Source of the DNA: Ligula intestinalis | Lineage: Eukaryota > Platyhelminthes > Cestoda > Diphyllobothriidea > Diphyllobothriidae | DNA: 64,000 bases | Direction of reading: 5' to 3' | NCBI GenBank assembly: GCA_036362985.1 | Contig: JAYGXS010000004.1 | Span: 33,547,316-33,611,315, forward strand | Shown here: positions 12,825 to 23,017 of the stretch, one piece after another | Position numbering within the stretch: position 1 is the stretch's first letter | Layout: each line of letters starts with the position of its first letter | Notes under the pieces: model-generated | Seen by the model: the letters and a program-made list of their open reading frames with translations, nothing else | Told to the model about the DNA's origin: nothing | Databases searched by the model: none | Made by a program: the position numbers and the translations under genes

Positions 12825-13330
12825 CAGAACATCACAGTGCAAGGTGAAGGCTTGCGCGTAAATTAGTTTCTTCCGATAGTTAACGTCAGCAATGGCCACC
12901 GCGCTTTCCCAACCCACACACATACTGTGGAGAGACCAAGCTAGATCCACCGGAGGTGGATTCAGACTCAGTGGCAGATAGAGTTCAACAGCGTGCTTGC
13001 ATTTGTTGCATGCCATGTGGCCCAACATAATTGATCAGGTTCTTACCAGAAAGAGAGACTACGCGGATCCCATCAGCGAACCAGTGTATTTGACGTTCCA
13101 TTAAGAGTGAGCCATCGAGCCTGACTTTCAGTTTGTCAGCCGATGACAGTTTGACCGTCAATTTCGAATACGTCCCCCATATACTCCTCAGTCCAAATAA
13201 CGCCTGCCGTACGCTGATCAGGCCCCGTGTTGTTTCGGCGCATCTATCATGTGGCCCGCTTAGGGGCACAGTTTATTAACCAGTCATTTCACATCTACAC
13301 ATTACTGACTGTCCGAGACTGTGAACCAGC
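12825..13330 (+). repeat. Dispersed repeat family Y, copy Y1
   Basis: Two anchors recur elsewhere in the window. A CGCGTAAATTAGTTT word near 12853 matches CGCGTGAATTAGTTT at 14910. The block 13165-13330, starting CCCCCATATACTCC, matches Y2 near 15150 and Y4 at 51470-51610. The long open frames on the minus strand here show no domain I know, so this may be a decayed retroelement of unknown type. Confidence 0.5.
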
Positions 13331-13859
13331 TGGTTATGGGCCTGAGCACCGTGACAAAGAAAGCTGTGAAAGTTCATTTTTGTGTGCCACGCACGTCCTG
13401 GTCATCAACACATACACCAGGAGGCAACCAGAAACGTGGTGCCGTCTTTCCTAAGATGACAATGTTCAGCACGTGTAGTAGGTGGTGTGCGGTAGATTCT
13501 TTTGGTCTGGGGATGCAGGTTGGGACGCGATCGAGGAAGGATGACGGAATTTGGACTGCAGCCTTTTACCGCAGATATTTACGGATAAGCGTAAGACCGA
13601 ATATGCCCATAGGATGGCCGAGCATGATTGGGCAGTGCAATAAATTAGTAAATGATCGAGCAAACTAATATTTGAATATTTAATCGCAGTGTGGATAGTG
13701 TGGGATCGAGTCGGAATTGCTGGTCCAGGGGCGGTTGTTCTAGATGAGCCATCAGCACATTTCTTTCGTCATTATAAATAATCTGATCCGCTTGAAGCCA
13801 ATCCAGTGCGCTAACAGCCGCGGCTTGGGGAGTTGCCAACTGTAAAAATAACTCGAGTC

Positions 13860-13912
13860 TCGCAGCCAGTCAGTTGTGTGCCTTGTTGTGCGCAGTGGCT
13901 GACTGGCAGACT
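13860..13912. repeat. Small inverted repeat
   Basis: GCCAGTCAG and CTGACTGGC are perfect nine-base complements about 25 bases apart. Role unknown. Confidence 0.5.
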
Positions 13913-14169
13913 GAGAGTCAGACACTAATAACTCCTTCTACCTAACAAGGTGTGTTGTTGGGGCACTCAGTGGAGTTTTGGCCGCTCCAGTCACCTGTCC
14001 TTTCCCCATCTCCCGTGATCTTGTCCTGACACAGAGTACAGCTGTGGGAATGACGAGCGAGGGAGGTAGATTCTCCGCCAGTCTACTTTCACTATAATAC
14101 AGCATGGGCCACCGCGTTTGCTTTCAGCTTGATGAAGCTCCTGGTGGAAATAATCGAAAACGACGGTCG

Positions 14170-14545
14170 AATTATCATCACCACAGCTGCTGCTGTTGCT
14201 TTACTGCTGCTGCTGTGGCTGGTAGCCTGACTGCTACTAACTAATTTAGTACTCTGGACATTTGGGGTTGCTGTCCCTTCATGGTTCCCTGTTGCTATAA
14301 CTTCAGTCAAATAGCCGGTGTGCCTTCATGGTCGGTATGTCCATCATCGCAAATTTTTGTGGCCAGGGTGACCACGACATCGCTGAATTTTTGATTGACA
14401 GTAGGCAACGAAGCGTGGGAAAGGGTAGCTACAGGGGGGAGGGTGTTTAACATGGTTTGCACTGGCTGCACTCTGCCTGCTAACTGGTGATCATGCCCGC
14501 AGAGCAGGGGATAAACACAATGCATAAGGGGGGTGGGGGGAGGGA
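14170..14545. repeat. GCT-rich and G-rich low-complexity stretches
   Basis: GCTGCTGCTGTTGCT-type runs lie at 14188-14216 and a G-rich run (AAGGGGGGTGGGGGGAGG) at 14526-14543. Open frames here are made of the low complexity. Confidence 0.7.
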
Positions 14546-14879
14546 GAAGGGCTGGTCAGTGTTTGCACACTGTTGGCGTATTTTGACAGGCTGGTCGAGC
14601 AGTAGGATGAACGCAGGTGATGTACGCTGGTGCGGCGTAGGCGGGGAACGTTGGCGTGGTGCGTGGGCGAGGTTTTTCTCATCCCAAATACTCTATAAAG
14701 GTACACAAGTCAGGGGCACAGATGATGCCTGCCTACGCAGGTGTAGTATATGCTCCTTGACAGCGAAAGGGTTTGCTTGTGCGCCCATTTAAAATAGATG
14801 TCATTCTGTTTAATTTTAGAATGGGTAAATTGTTCCATGTCCTAACCCTCACGACAGGTTAGCTGTCGATTTCAACAAT

Positions 14880-15215
14880 GTTCACCGGTTGCTCGACAAC
14901 AGCGCGGTGGTTTTCGCGTGAATTAGTTTTAAATTATAGTAGACTGGAATGGAATCCATCACATTGTTCCTTCTCTCGCCACCAGTGTCCAGAGTCAAGA
15001 ATGCGTCCAGAAGACTGGAGGCGGGATCAGGCGCAGGTGGATAGTGCGGCCGAAGCCTCTCCTACGCGTTCCATCGAGAATGAGCCATGGGGCCTGCATT
15101 AAATTTTTTCAACCGAGGGCGGTTCGACGGCCGATTTCGATGATGCCCCCCATATGCTCCGCAATCCGCATAACGCCTAACCTACCTTCATCTGGCAGTC
15201 GGATTGGTTCACTGT
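14880..15215 (+). repeat. Dispersed repeat family Y, copy Y2
   Basis: Carries CGCGTGAATTAGTTTT, a GGAGGCGGGATCAGGCGCAG block and the CCCCCCATATGCTCCGCAAT anchor in the same order as expected from Y1, Y3 and Y4. Confidence 0.55.
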
Positions 15216-15304
15216 CTATGGCGCGGCCCTCTGGGGGAAGGAGTGTTCACAATGCAAACAAACATGACAGTTTGACACTATCACTAATTCCAACATAAAA
15301 ATAA

Positions 15305-15475
15305 GTGGTGATCTTAACCTTAACCCTACCCTAAACCCAAACCTTACGGTTAGCATGAGCCCGAAGCATAGCTCCTAACATACTCCAGATCCTAACGCCA
15401 ACCTTAAACTTAACAGTAAAATGAACTCTGAGAATCACCTTGATCCTAAACTTAACTTCACTGGAATTTAACGCA
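15305..15475 (+). repeat. Telomere-like dispersed repeat T3
   Basis: Words such as TTAACCCTACCCTAAACCCA, then more decayed CCTAAC and CTTAAC words over about 170 bases. Not a pure telomeric array. Confidence 0.5.
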
Positions 15476-15479
15476 AGGT

Positions 15480-16547
15480 CACATGCATTCTAAGAGGTTA
15501 AACAGTCCTACAGAAAATTATTACCGACTTTCCCATATATGCATTAGGTCTATAAGTCTCTTCCTCTTCCTCTTCACAGTTATGGCCTTAGCAAGTGATC
15601 TGTCTTGTTCGCGTAATTAGTCTTGTCGATACTGACGGTTCTAAACCTTTTCCAGGAGTTGATTCAAAGATCTACTTCGTCAAAGGAAACGTCACTAAAG
15701 CTTATGCAAAGCTGGAGATAACTGATTGCCATCTCGGGTGACTGCTGCTAGTGTAATGATTGTGTTTTCAGACAATTGTGGCGCAGTCGTATGTTAACAG
15801 GTAGAACCAGATAGTCAATGTCAGGGAAGCTTATACCTATATAAATTTCTGACGACGCAACGGAAATACACGTCACCTTTGCGAAGAAGTGGTTAATTGA
15901 GCTCGTTCGACTAAAGCTGATAATTCCTGGCAAATCACGATTAGTGACGCTCAATGACTCCTGCATGGCACATGCCTTCCATAGTTGCAATAAGCAGATG
16001 TAGCATTGAGAACCATAGTGTCAGTCATTGGAGTGCTCATTTACAGCCATACCAAATGGTTAAATAGGGATCCGACGCATCTCATCGATGCATCATAATA
16101 CACTTTCAAAAACTCTCAGGCATTGCTTCAAAAGGTCTAAGGTTTAAAAGTAAGCCTCCATGAAAGCACTCCGTCAGTTGGTATGTCTGCTCAGTTTGAT
16201 TGAGTGTCACATTCAATCGAAAGCTTAAAACAGGGCTTGTAAAACAACCCCTTCAGCAGCGCGTTGTAGAAAGGCTCAGGGTTTGCCGCACTAGCTACTT
16301 TTATTTCAATGGGTAGTAGTATCAACGTCCCAAAGGGCTCGCTAATATTCAATCGCTCACAGAAACGGTTTTACAACAAATAGGAGAGGATGTTTTGCGA
16401 AGTTCTGGCCACAGTGCGGCTCAGCTACGTAGCTTACACATTTGCCCTCACGCGGGCTTGCGGATTGGCTCTCTCTTGTCTTTGCCCCGGATGTTTACTC
16501 TCACATCCATTACCACGAATAGAAGCAAATATTCATGCCCCTGGTTC
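15480..16547. other. No recognised gene or repeat
   Basis: Short frames only. It borders the PLE cluster on its right side. Confidence 0.4.
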
Positions 16548-17015
16548 TTGTTGTAAAGAAGACTAATACAGAGAGCAAGGGGACTCGATCGCTGGAACAA
16601 TACTTGTATTTGCCTGACCTTTTGAGATCCGTCACGGATTCTTCATCAGAGACATGATCAGAGAGCAGAAGCAGATACGGGTAGCGTATGCACAAGAGTG
16701 CGCAATGCTTACAGAATACAGTCATTACTGTGCGTTGATAGTTTGTTGAACGGCATGCGGGCATGGATTAGGGTGTGATGATCGCTCAGCTTACTGGACC
16801 TCCGGTGTTGGCGTAGGATGACACAATGGCTTGTGCGTGCCTCAAGTAGCGACCTGCTTTGGCCAAATTGAGCCTCAGAACTGGATATGGATTGGACAAT
16901 TCGCTGCACTTTTTCATGGACTGGAGGCCCGTGAACCATGGTTCAAGTAATTCTCGACTTACTTGAGTCATAGTTCTCAGAGGCTCCCAAGCTATCAACA
17001 ATTGCAACGAGTTGC
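16548..17015 (-). mobile_element. PLE-1 copy A: C-terminal coding end plus hammerhead tail
   Basis: Minus-strand reading includes VSRELLEPWFTGLQSMKKC and then NPYPVLRLNLAKAGRYL, the region just after the GIY-YIG nuclease in this family (compare copies C and F). It is followed by a non-coding tail, the hammerhead region and the family's terminal word CGATCGAGTC. The reverse transcriptase and nuclease core are missing, so it is dead. Confidence 0.8.
16609..16655 (-). ncRNA. Hammerhead-like fold in PLE-1 copy A (core mutated)
   Basis: Minus strand: stem I TGTCT with AGGCA, five pairs; core CTGATGA; stem II outer part AATCC with GGATC-type pairing; GAAA changed to AAAA; then AGGTC. The G12 change should abolish cleavage. 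Confidence 0.55.
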
Positions 17016-17030
17016 CCAATCCATTGAGGT

Positions 17031-17335
17031 ATCTAGGGCAAGAACTTTATTCACCTGACGTTTCGAAATCTGCCGCGGATACTTCGTTGAAGACATTAGC
17101 AGAAACGATAGCAGAAAAGGATAATTAATGAACAGGAAGTTGCACTATATATAGCACACTGTCACTATGCTACTGCACTTTCATGACAATTAGGGACTCC
17201 GCCATAGAGACCAACTGCCTGCTTCTGAGTTAATTGTTTGATGAATAGCATGCGGGTACTGACCTGCTGAAATTTAATAACGCATGGTGAAATTGGACAT
17301 TAAGACGTGTCGGCGGTCGTTGGCCGCCTTCTCGC
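17031..17335 (-). mobile_element. PLE-1 copy B: 3'-terminal piece
   Basis: Only the last 300 bases are kept, with the tail word GATTTCGAAACGTCAGGTGA on the minus strand. It abuts copy A in the same orientation and copy C in the opposite one, so the pair B/C is head-to-head with tails facing outward. The CTGATGA word has decayed to TCAACGA. Confidence 0.75.
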
Positions 17336-17337
17336 AT

Positions 17338-18090
17338 CACTTGGGATTGAAGTCAGGCACAGGCCGGAGGCAACCATAAGGCGCCAGATAATGCAGCCAA
17401 AGGACCGACTGCCAGGGCGAGAGACAGCTGGAGTCCTCTATCGGCTCTGGTGCATTTGCGGACAAAGCAACTAAGTCGGAAATACTGGGAATCTTATCAA
17501 GACGCGAATTGCCGAACACGCGGCAGCAGTGCGGAGAAATGACGCCAATTCTCAAGTTTCGGTGCATTTGACGAGACCCGGCCACCCATTCAAATATAAT
17601 GAGGATGAACTTCTTGCGAGAGGTGACGATGTTCTGATTCACGGGCCCCCAATCTGCAAAAAAGTGTAAGGACCTGTTCAATCCATATTCGATGCTGAGG
17701 CTCAATTTGGCCAAAGCAAGTCGCCACTTGGAGAACGCGCAAGCCAACGCGTCATCTAACGCCAGCGCTGGTGAGCCAGATGGCCGAGCAATCATCACGT
17801 CCCATTCCACCACGCGTGATACAAATTCAGCAGGGCACGACTCCCGTGCCGATCATCAGGCCATTAGTCCACAAGCGGGCAATTATCCTCGAAAGAGAGC
17901 CATTTATCATCATAAGTGTACAGTTTCATGGTGACTTTATCCTATAAATACTGCAACTTCCTGCGCATGAATTACCTGTTTCTGTTTCTGCTACTGTTTC
18001 TGTTAATGTATCTGACGAAGGACCCGCGACGGATTTCGAAACGTCAGGTGAATACAGTTACCGTCCCAATGATCGCATCTTCTTATCAGG
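17338..18090 (+). mobile_element. PLE-1 copy C: GIY-YIG nuclease relic plus tail
   Basis: Plus-strand translation from 17430 gives GVLYRLWCICGQSN, a TAA where the family Tyr should be, then VGNTGNLIKTRIAEHAAAV and SVHLTRPGHPFKY. This is the GIY-YIG endonuclease that Penelope-like elements carry at their C terminus to nick target DNA. About 27 bases are missing near 17620-17640, where copy A has VSRELLEPWF. The reading then moves to another frame with MLRLNLAKASRHLENAQ. A hammerhead follows. Upstream reverse transcriptase is absent. Confidence 0.88.
18006..18051 (+). ncRNA. Hammerhead motif in PLE-1 copy C, core intact
   Basis: CTGACGA at 18012-18018, a 19-base stem II region with GGACCC, loop GCGAC, GGATTT, then GAAA at 18038-18041 and a CGT stem III stub ending in the GTC cleavage triplet. 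The pair closing stem II next to the core is A with C, and stem I is weak, so this is a decayed but recognisable ribozyme. Confidence 0.65.
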
Positions 18091-18414
18091 CTTAAGTTTG
18101 CTCTCGGGAGTATTTTCGTTCAACTCTGAATTGCAGCCTTCTTCATCAAATAAAGCTCCTAACAGCAAGACGTTTTCTAATATCAGAGCCTACACATAAA
18201 ATTGCCTACCCTAATTAATGGAGTAGCATCCAAATCGTTTGGGTGGCTATGCACTTAAACTGATTAACTAGACGGTCAGTCTAGCCACCGTCTGCTTTCT
18301 TACCTTAAAAAACCAAAAACCGCTTAACAGTGGAAAAAATGGTTTTGCGCAGTATGTGCTTAAATGTGCTGACTGTTTTTGAAACCGAAGATACCAGAGG
18401 ATGAATTAACTAAA

Positions 18415-18491
18415 GATTGCCAATACAAGCGAACATCCGTGTCCCAGGAAGTAATTGAGAAGAAGAAGACTCGATCGCTAGGACAAGATGT
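18415..18491 (-). mobile_element. PLE-1 copy D: terminal tail
   Basis: Minus strand: the hammerhead 3' half (ATATCGAAACGTCAGGCG), then CGATCGAGTCTTCTTCTTCT and CAATTACTTCCTGGGACA, then CTTGTATTGGCAAT. The same order is seen at the right end of copy E (42830-42925), which defines the family's tail. Confidence 0.75.
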
Positions 18492-19350
18492 TTATTCGCC
18501 TGACGTTTCGATATCCGTTGCGAAAGTGTCGTCTACATAACGCGCCCAAAATTTGGGCTTGTGGTTGGCGAACACTAACGTTTCCAACCACTGTAGGACT
18601 GCCTCAGCGACGAAACCAGATAGAGTTGATCCCATCGGTGTACATTTGGTCTGCTCGTAGACTGTCCCTTCAAAAATAAAGTAAGTTCTGAGGCAGTACT
18701 TCAGCAACTGCAAGAGATGTCCACGTTTAGGTGTTTTGGCTGCCTCGATATATTGGCTGTCCAGTAGGTTGCTTACGGTTTCAATGACAAGACTCTGCGG
18801 GATCGAGGTGAATAATGAGGTGACGTCGAATGATATCATGATCTCATCTGCCTCGAGTTTTAATCAAGTTAGTCTTTCCAGAAAATCCGTGGCCGATCGG
18901 ACTGTCGTACTTCAGCCCGAGGTAAGGGGATTCAAGCGCCGGAACATCCATTTGGCCAGGTTAATGGTGGGTGTGCCACGGAGTGACACGATCGGACGAA
19001 GTGGAACACCCTCTTTGTGAACCTTGGGTAGGCCATAAAGCCTTGCCATGGCTGCATCGTTTGGTTTGATGGCTAATCGTTCTGCCCTGGTCATCACCCC
19101 ATTGCTCTATAGCGAGGTAAGTGTGGAGTTGATTTGATTTACCAACATTTTCATCGGGTCCCCTTCACACTTCTGGTATGCTTCGTAGTCCTCGAGTAAT
19201 GCGTTGGCCTTCTGCAGGTATTCGGCTTTGTCAAGTACAACCGTAGACCGCCCTTTGTCTGCCGGTATTATGAAGATTGTCTTGTCAGCCTTCAGCGTCC
19301 TCAAGGCGTCTTGTTCTGTTTTCAAGATAACCGGCCGGTGTTTAAATTTC
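18492..19350 (-). pseudogene. PLE-1 copy D: Penelope-like reverse transcriptase relic
   Basis: One minus-strand frame holds, in order, TIFIIPADKGRSTVVLD (N-terminal conserved block), ARLYGLPKVHKEGVPLRPIV, ISFDVTSLFTSIPQ, CTPMGSTLSGF and the catalytic block WARYVDDTFA. These are signature blocks of Penelope-like reverse transcriptases. Three stop codons break the frame (19107-19109, 18912-18914 and near 18864), with no frameshift. Directly after YVDDTFA the sequence jumps into the element's tail, so the thumb and nuclease have been deleted and the last codons DIETSGE are really hammerhead sequence. The element cannot move on its own. Confidence 0.92.
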
Positions 19351-19799
19351 TGTTAGCGTTCATAACAAACGAATATTGTAGTGAGTCTGGGCACCACGAT
19401 GAACGCTATTGAGCAGAGGCTTTGGAAGTAAATAATCACGTAGTAGAGTTGCCTACTTTCGAAAGTGCTCTAAAAACTACACAGAACTTTATTTCAGTCA
19501 TACAAACATCTGCATGCGCTACGCACACTGAAAAACAGCATCAGGAGGTTAAAATAACTTTGTTCTTCCATCGGAAGTCCAAACCCACACCAAAAGAAAG
19601 GGAACTTTTTTCAACTGAAAAGGAAACTCTAAGGTGTACATCCTCGAGTACGCCATCCAGTCATTTTCATTATCTTAGCTGTACTTCCCAGGTAAATCGT
19701 CATTTGTGAGCACGCATGCCGTTATTCTTCAAAACATTTTAATATGGATACCTGTTTCTGTTTGAAGAAAAAGGTGTTCTTAGGATAAAACGGTAAATT

Positions 19800-20570
19800 T
19801 AATCAGTGACTTTTTGAGTCTCGTTCCCCAGTTTGTCTTCAGACTAACAGGAAATGTGCAAGGAACAACTAAAATTCCAAACGTGTGGAAAATCAATAGT
19901 TATATGGTGAGAGACCCGCTCAAGCACCACAAAAAATACATGGCACTTTGGGGAATAAAAATAAAAGCGACACACAAAACATGGACTACTTTACGTGCCC
20001 AGGTTGTATACCCTATGGTCAGGGTTGGTTATTTCGATACGAAATAAGTCATTCACAAGATCCCATGCGAAGTATCTGATACCATATTCGGCGGTCGAAC
20101 GGGAAGGTCCGTCTCTATACTAATTCACGAACACCAACTGGCAGTCAAAAGACGTAACAATTTATCTGAAGTAGCTATGTATACCTTTGATACAGGACAC
20201 AGCTTCACATGGGAAAAATCATGCATCGTCGGAATTTGCCCCTCCAAAAATATCCCAGAATTGCTTGAGGCCATGCATACCGATGATTAATACATCAAAC
20301 GCTACAGAGAGTTAGATGGTTTATATAAAAATCTCAAAGAACGGCGGAAAGGACAAAGGCCATACAGCACAGACTGAAAGAAGCCACAACTACCAATCGG
20401 GTCTTTCACCATATAACTATTGGTTTTTTCCGTACGTTTGAAAATGAAGTTGTTCTTGGCATATTTCTTGTATGTCCGAATACGAGCTGAGGAAAAAGTC
20501 TCGAAAATTTTACTGATTTAAGTTACCTGTGTATCCCAAAGAATATCTTTTATTCCAAATAAAGATTTTT
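19800..20570 (+). pseudogene. PLE-4: linker and GIY-YIG nuclease relic of a second Penelope-like family
   Basis: One plus-strand frame reads KYMALWGIKIKATHKTWTTL (linker before the nuclease), a stop, VIHKIPCEVSDTIFGGRTGR, SVSILIHEHQLAVKRRN, EVAMYTFDTGHSF, PELLEAMHTDD, a stop, and YIKRYRELDGLYKNL. The order matches the C terminus of Penelope-like elements. The family Arg before IHEH is Leu here, and two stops interrupt the frame, so it is inactive. Sequence differs clearly from PLE-1. The end near 20535-20565 has AATAAAG. Upstream, 19422-19709, is open but I recognise nothing in it. Confidence 0.85.
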
Positions 20571-21884
20571 GGGAATGCGTGTTTCTCAGTTTATACGAAT
20601 GTATTTGTGTGTTCGCACTTTCTTTATCGAAATTAGCCCACATACCCTTTTTCACAATTAATTCTCTCTCGACGTCTCTTTATAATGTTATATTTGCTGA
20701 ATACCTCTACCCTCTACGTAGGGCACGGGTTGTTTTATTTAATTTATTGCCCTGTGCCACTGCCGAATGACTTTTTATGAAATAAACTGCACCAAATTAA
20801 CCGACCGGACAACGAAAAAGGAAGCGTCAGTCAGTACAATAACGCCCTCGTTCGTTATAACGGTTTAACTTCCTAAGAGTCCACAGTAAAAAATACTCAG
20901 TGACGTAGTATAGGATTCAGATAGGTAAACCGTGCTGAGTGTGACCATAACTTGGTAGGTCATAATGCAGTCTTTATCTATGTTGTCCCTTTTTGCAAGT
21001 AATACGTACTAATACAAAGTTTAGATGCACGAAGTGGGACTTTGGAACAGTATTTTGGTCATATTTAGGGTATAAACTCTACAAATATACATTTTAGTGA
21101 CTCAAGTCATAAATTCGCAATTCGACGTGATTGGTGATGGTTTTTTGGGAACCATCCTCATAAATGTTCTGGGTGACACTATATTGAGTCAACCAAGTTA
21201 AATGCTCGATTTTGTACATGGAAGAGACTAAGAGTTACTTGTAGAACTGCGTAGCAATATCGGATGTCACGAACAGTTCAACTGTTGTTCGGCTAGAGCA
21301 GGGCCCTGCCCTGGCCTAGTATCCCAACATTTTTGGTAGCCAGAAACCATTCTGAATCCAAAGGCTCGCGTCGACTATTAAAAATGTGAAATCTCACGTT
21401 GGCGGCTCATTGGGGAGCAGATTCGAATGCACTCGCGCATAATTCCGGATGCTGGCCCATCGAGTCATTTCTAAAGTGAACATTTCTGTCTGGCTTAATT
21501 CGCATTCACTGCAACAAAAGCGTAGTTTCGCTTGAGTGCTTTGTTGACTCGCCTAACATTGGGATCTGTTTTAGAATGAGCGCCATGGGAAATAGGACAC
21601 TCACGGCAAGTTGTTTATTCCCTTTGAAGACCGGCCAACGAAGCCAAAGGAGGAAGTAATTTTCGTTGCCGACATCACTCTTCGCTCATTCGCGTCCTGT
21701 CATGCTTATATAATGACTTCCTTTATTAAGCAAAGGCCAGAGAGCAGCAAGCCCTTAGTTTCCTGGTATGGCTTCTTGAACACTCTTTGATTATTGACCA
21801 TGCAGCAATTGTTAAGTTGCGCTACTACGTATGCCCGAAATATTTCGATAAAGCAGAAGCGCGGAGAAGCAAAATCAAATCAGT
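20571..21884. other. No recognised gene
   Basis: Short open frames only. No match to the repeat families defined in this window. Confidence 0.4.
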
Positions 21885-22027
21885 GATTAAGACAAGAGGG
21901 ACTGGAATGAAAATTTCTGGCTTCGCAGCCGTCTCCACACAGCCACACCCCACCTCAGGCGCGTTAAGCCAATGATGCATAGTAAGGCAGACATGGCCAT
22001 TCCGGCCTCCACGATTCTTGGCAGTAT
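21885..22027. mobile_element. SINE copy S2: two tails joined head-to-head
   Basis: 21885-21950 is a SINE tail and ribozyme region on the minus strand (GAAATTTTCATTCCAGTC read in reverse). 21968-22027 is a tail on the plus strand (CAGACATGGCCATTCCGGCC). The tRNA heads are missing. Confidence 0.65.
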
Positions 22028-22070
22028 ATATTTTCTGCATAGGTATATTATAGGTAAAACCTTCCCGACA

Positions 22071-22499
22071 ATAAATTGACGTTGTAACTTACCATACTAA
22101 CAGCCTAGGTACTTGCTAAAAGGCCCAAACACGTGTTTCATCGGTATTCTGCCACCGCTTCACACAACTGCGAGGGGTCTGGCTCATCAGTAGGCCCCCC
22201 AGCTTTCCCTATAGGCTCTCTGGTCGATATACCAGTCTTGAAAGTTCAGCTTTTTTAATCTCTTGAGAAATTGATTTCGGTTCGTGGCATATATCAGTAT
22301 ATTGAAGGTCTATAGGCGTAGACCGAAATCGTAAGTGTATATTTGTGTTGAAACCCGTAAACCCCTGTGAAATATACACATGCTGCCTTCAGATAGTCTT
22401 TAATAGTATAAATTGACGTTGTAACTTACCATACTAACAGCCTAGGTACTTGCTAAAAGGCCCAGACACGTGTTTCGCCGGTATTCTGCCGCTGCGAAA
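22071..22499 (-). mobile_element. Hammerhead direct-repeat element (HH-DR), 337-base period
   Basis: An about 88-base block at 22071-22158 recurs almost unchanged at 22408-22495 (starting ATAAATTGACGTTGTAACTT in both). The period is 337 bases. On the minus strand the block is the 3' half of a hammerhead followed by a conserved tail (CCTTTTAGCAAGTACCTAGG). Between the blocks lies an open stretch that could read IYATNRNQFLKRLKKLNFQD before stops. It resembles one monomer bounded by ribozyme ends, as expected for a retrozyme-type element, or a Penelope-like terminal repeat pair. I cannot tell which. Confidence 0.7.
22120..22198 (-). ncRNA. Type I hammerhead ribozyme with extended stem II (HH-DR)
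   Basis: Minus strand: stem I 5' arm GGGCCTA; core CTGATGA (22190-22184); a 44-base stem II region starting GCCAG and ending CCGAT (CCGGC in the second block); GAAA (22139-22136); self-complementary stem III ACACGTGT sharing its first A with GAAA; cleavage U (C in the second block); stem I 3' arm TGGGCCT. Stem I has six to eight pairs and all core bases are present. Stem II base pairs GCC with GGC in the consensus, followed by internal loops. Confidence 0.8.
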
Positions 22500-22558
22500 T
22501 TGATACATACCGCGAACAGAAATTAATTTCTCAGGAGATTAAAAAGCTGAAATTACCG
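22236..22558. repeat. Inverted repeat inside HH-DR
   Basis: 22244-22303 (CTTTTTTAATCTCTTGAGAA) is the reverse complement, with changes, of 22495-22558 (TTCTCAGGAGATTAAAAAG). The second arm is thus a plus-strand copy of the element's upstream part, cut off by SINE S3. Confidence 0.75.
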
Positions 22559-22690
22559 ACAATGACAAGGAGGACTGCAATGGACAGTTATAGCTTATTA
22601 GCCGTTAGCAGTCCGTTATGCTAAACCTCGGGTCACGCAAGCCCTGCGATTCGAGCCCGACACCTCTACTGTCCTGCCTATACTACTAGT
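22555..22690 (-). mobile_element. SINE copy S3
   Basis: Tail ACCGACAATGACAAGG, body and B box (CGGGCTCGAATCG on the minus strand) are present. The hammerhead core has decayed to CTGCTAA. Confidence 0.7.
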
Positions 22691-22939
22691 CGCGGAAGAG
22701 CTGCTGGTGAGACTCGAAAATGAATCCAAAGGCACAGGTTCTCGCAATGCGATTGTTGAACGCTCATATAGCAGAATAAACTTGCGCAATCGCAACCAAA
22801 AGGATAATGCTTGGAGTTCGTTAACGAATGTCCACCCGGCCGCCAGCGGAACTCACCTATCCCGTTCTGCCTAGGGTCTCCATAGAGGCCCTGACAGCCA
22901 TAGAAATTGGTAGTATAGGCAGATAGTATTGGGAGCAAA

Positions 22940-23005
22940 GACCAAAGAAAATCGATTGGCTATTTCCGGCATATTAGCCGTCCCGAATATCATAAGCCCC
23001 GACCT
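22940..23005 (-). mobile_element. SINE copy S4, body fragment
   Basis: Contains the stem II and III region (GGCTATTTCCGGCATATTAG on the plus strand). Head-to-head with S5. Confidence 0.55.
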
Positions 23006-23017
23006 CAAACTGGTAAG

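Noticed and set aside
17337..17813. 158-codon open frame on the minus strand
   Set aside because: It is the antisense shadow of the PLE-1 copy C nuclease region on the plus strand.
20485..20520. Hammerhead in the PLE-4 tail (CTGAGGA then GAAA)
   Set aside because: Nine bases between the core words with no pairing and no stem I; too weak.
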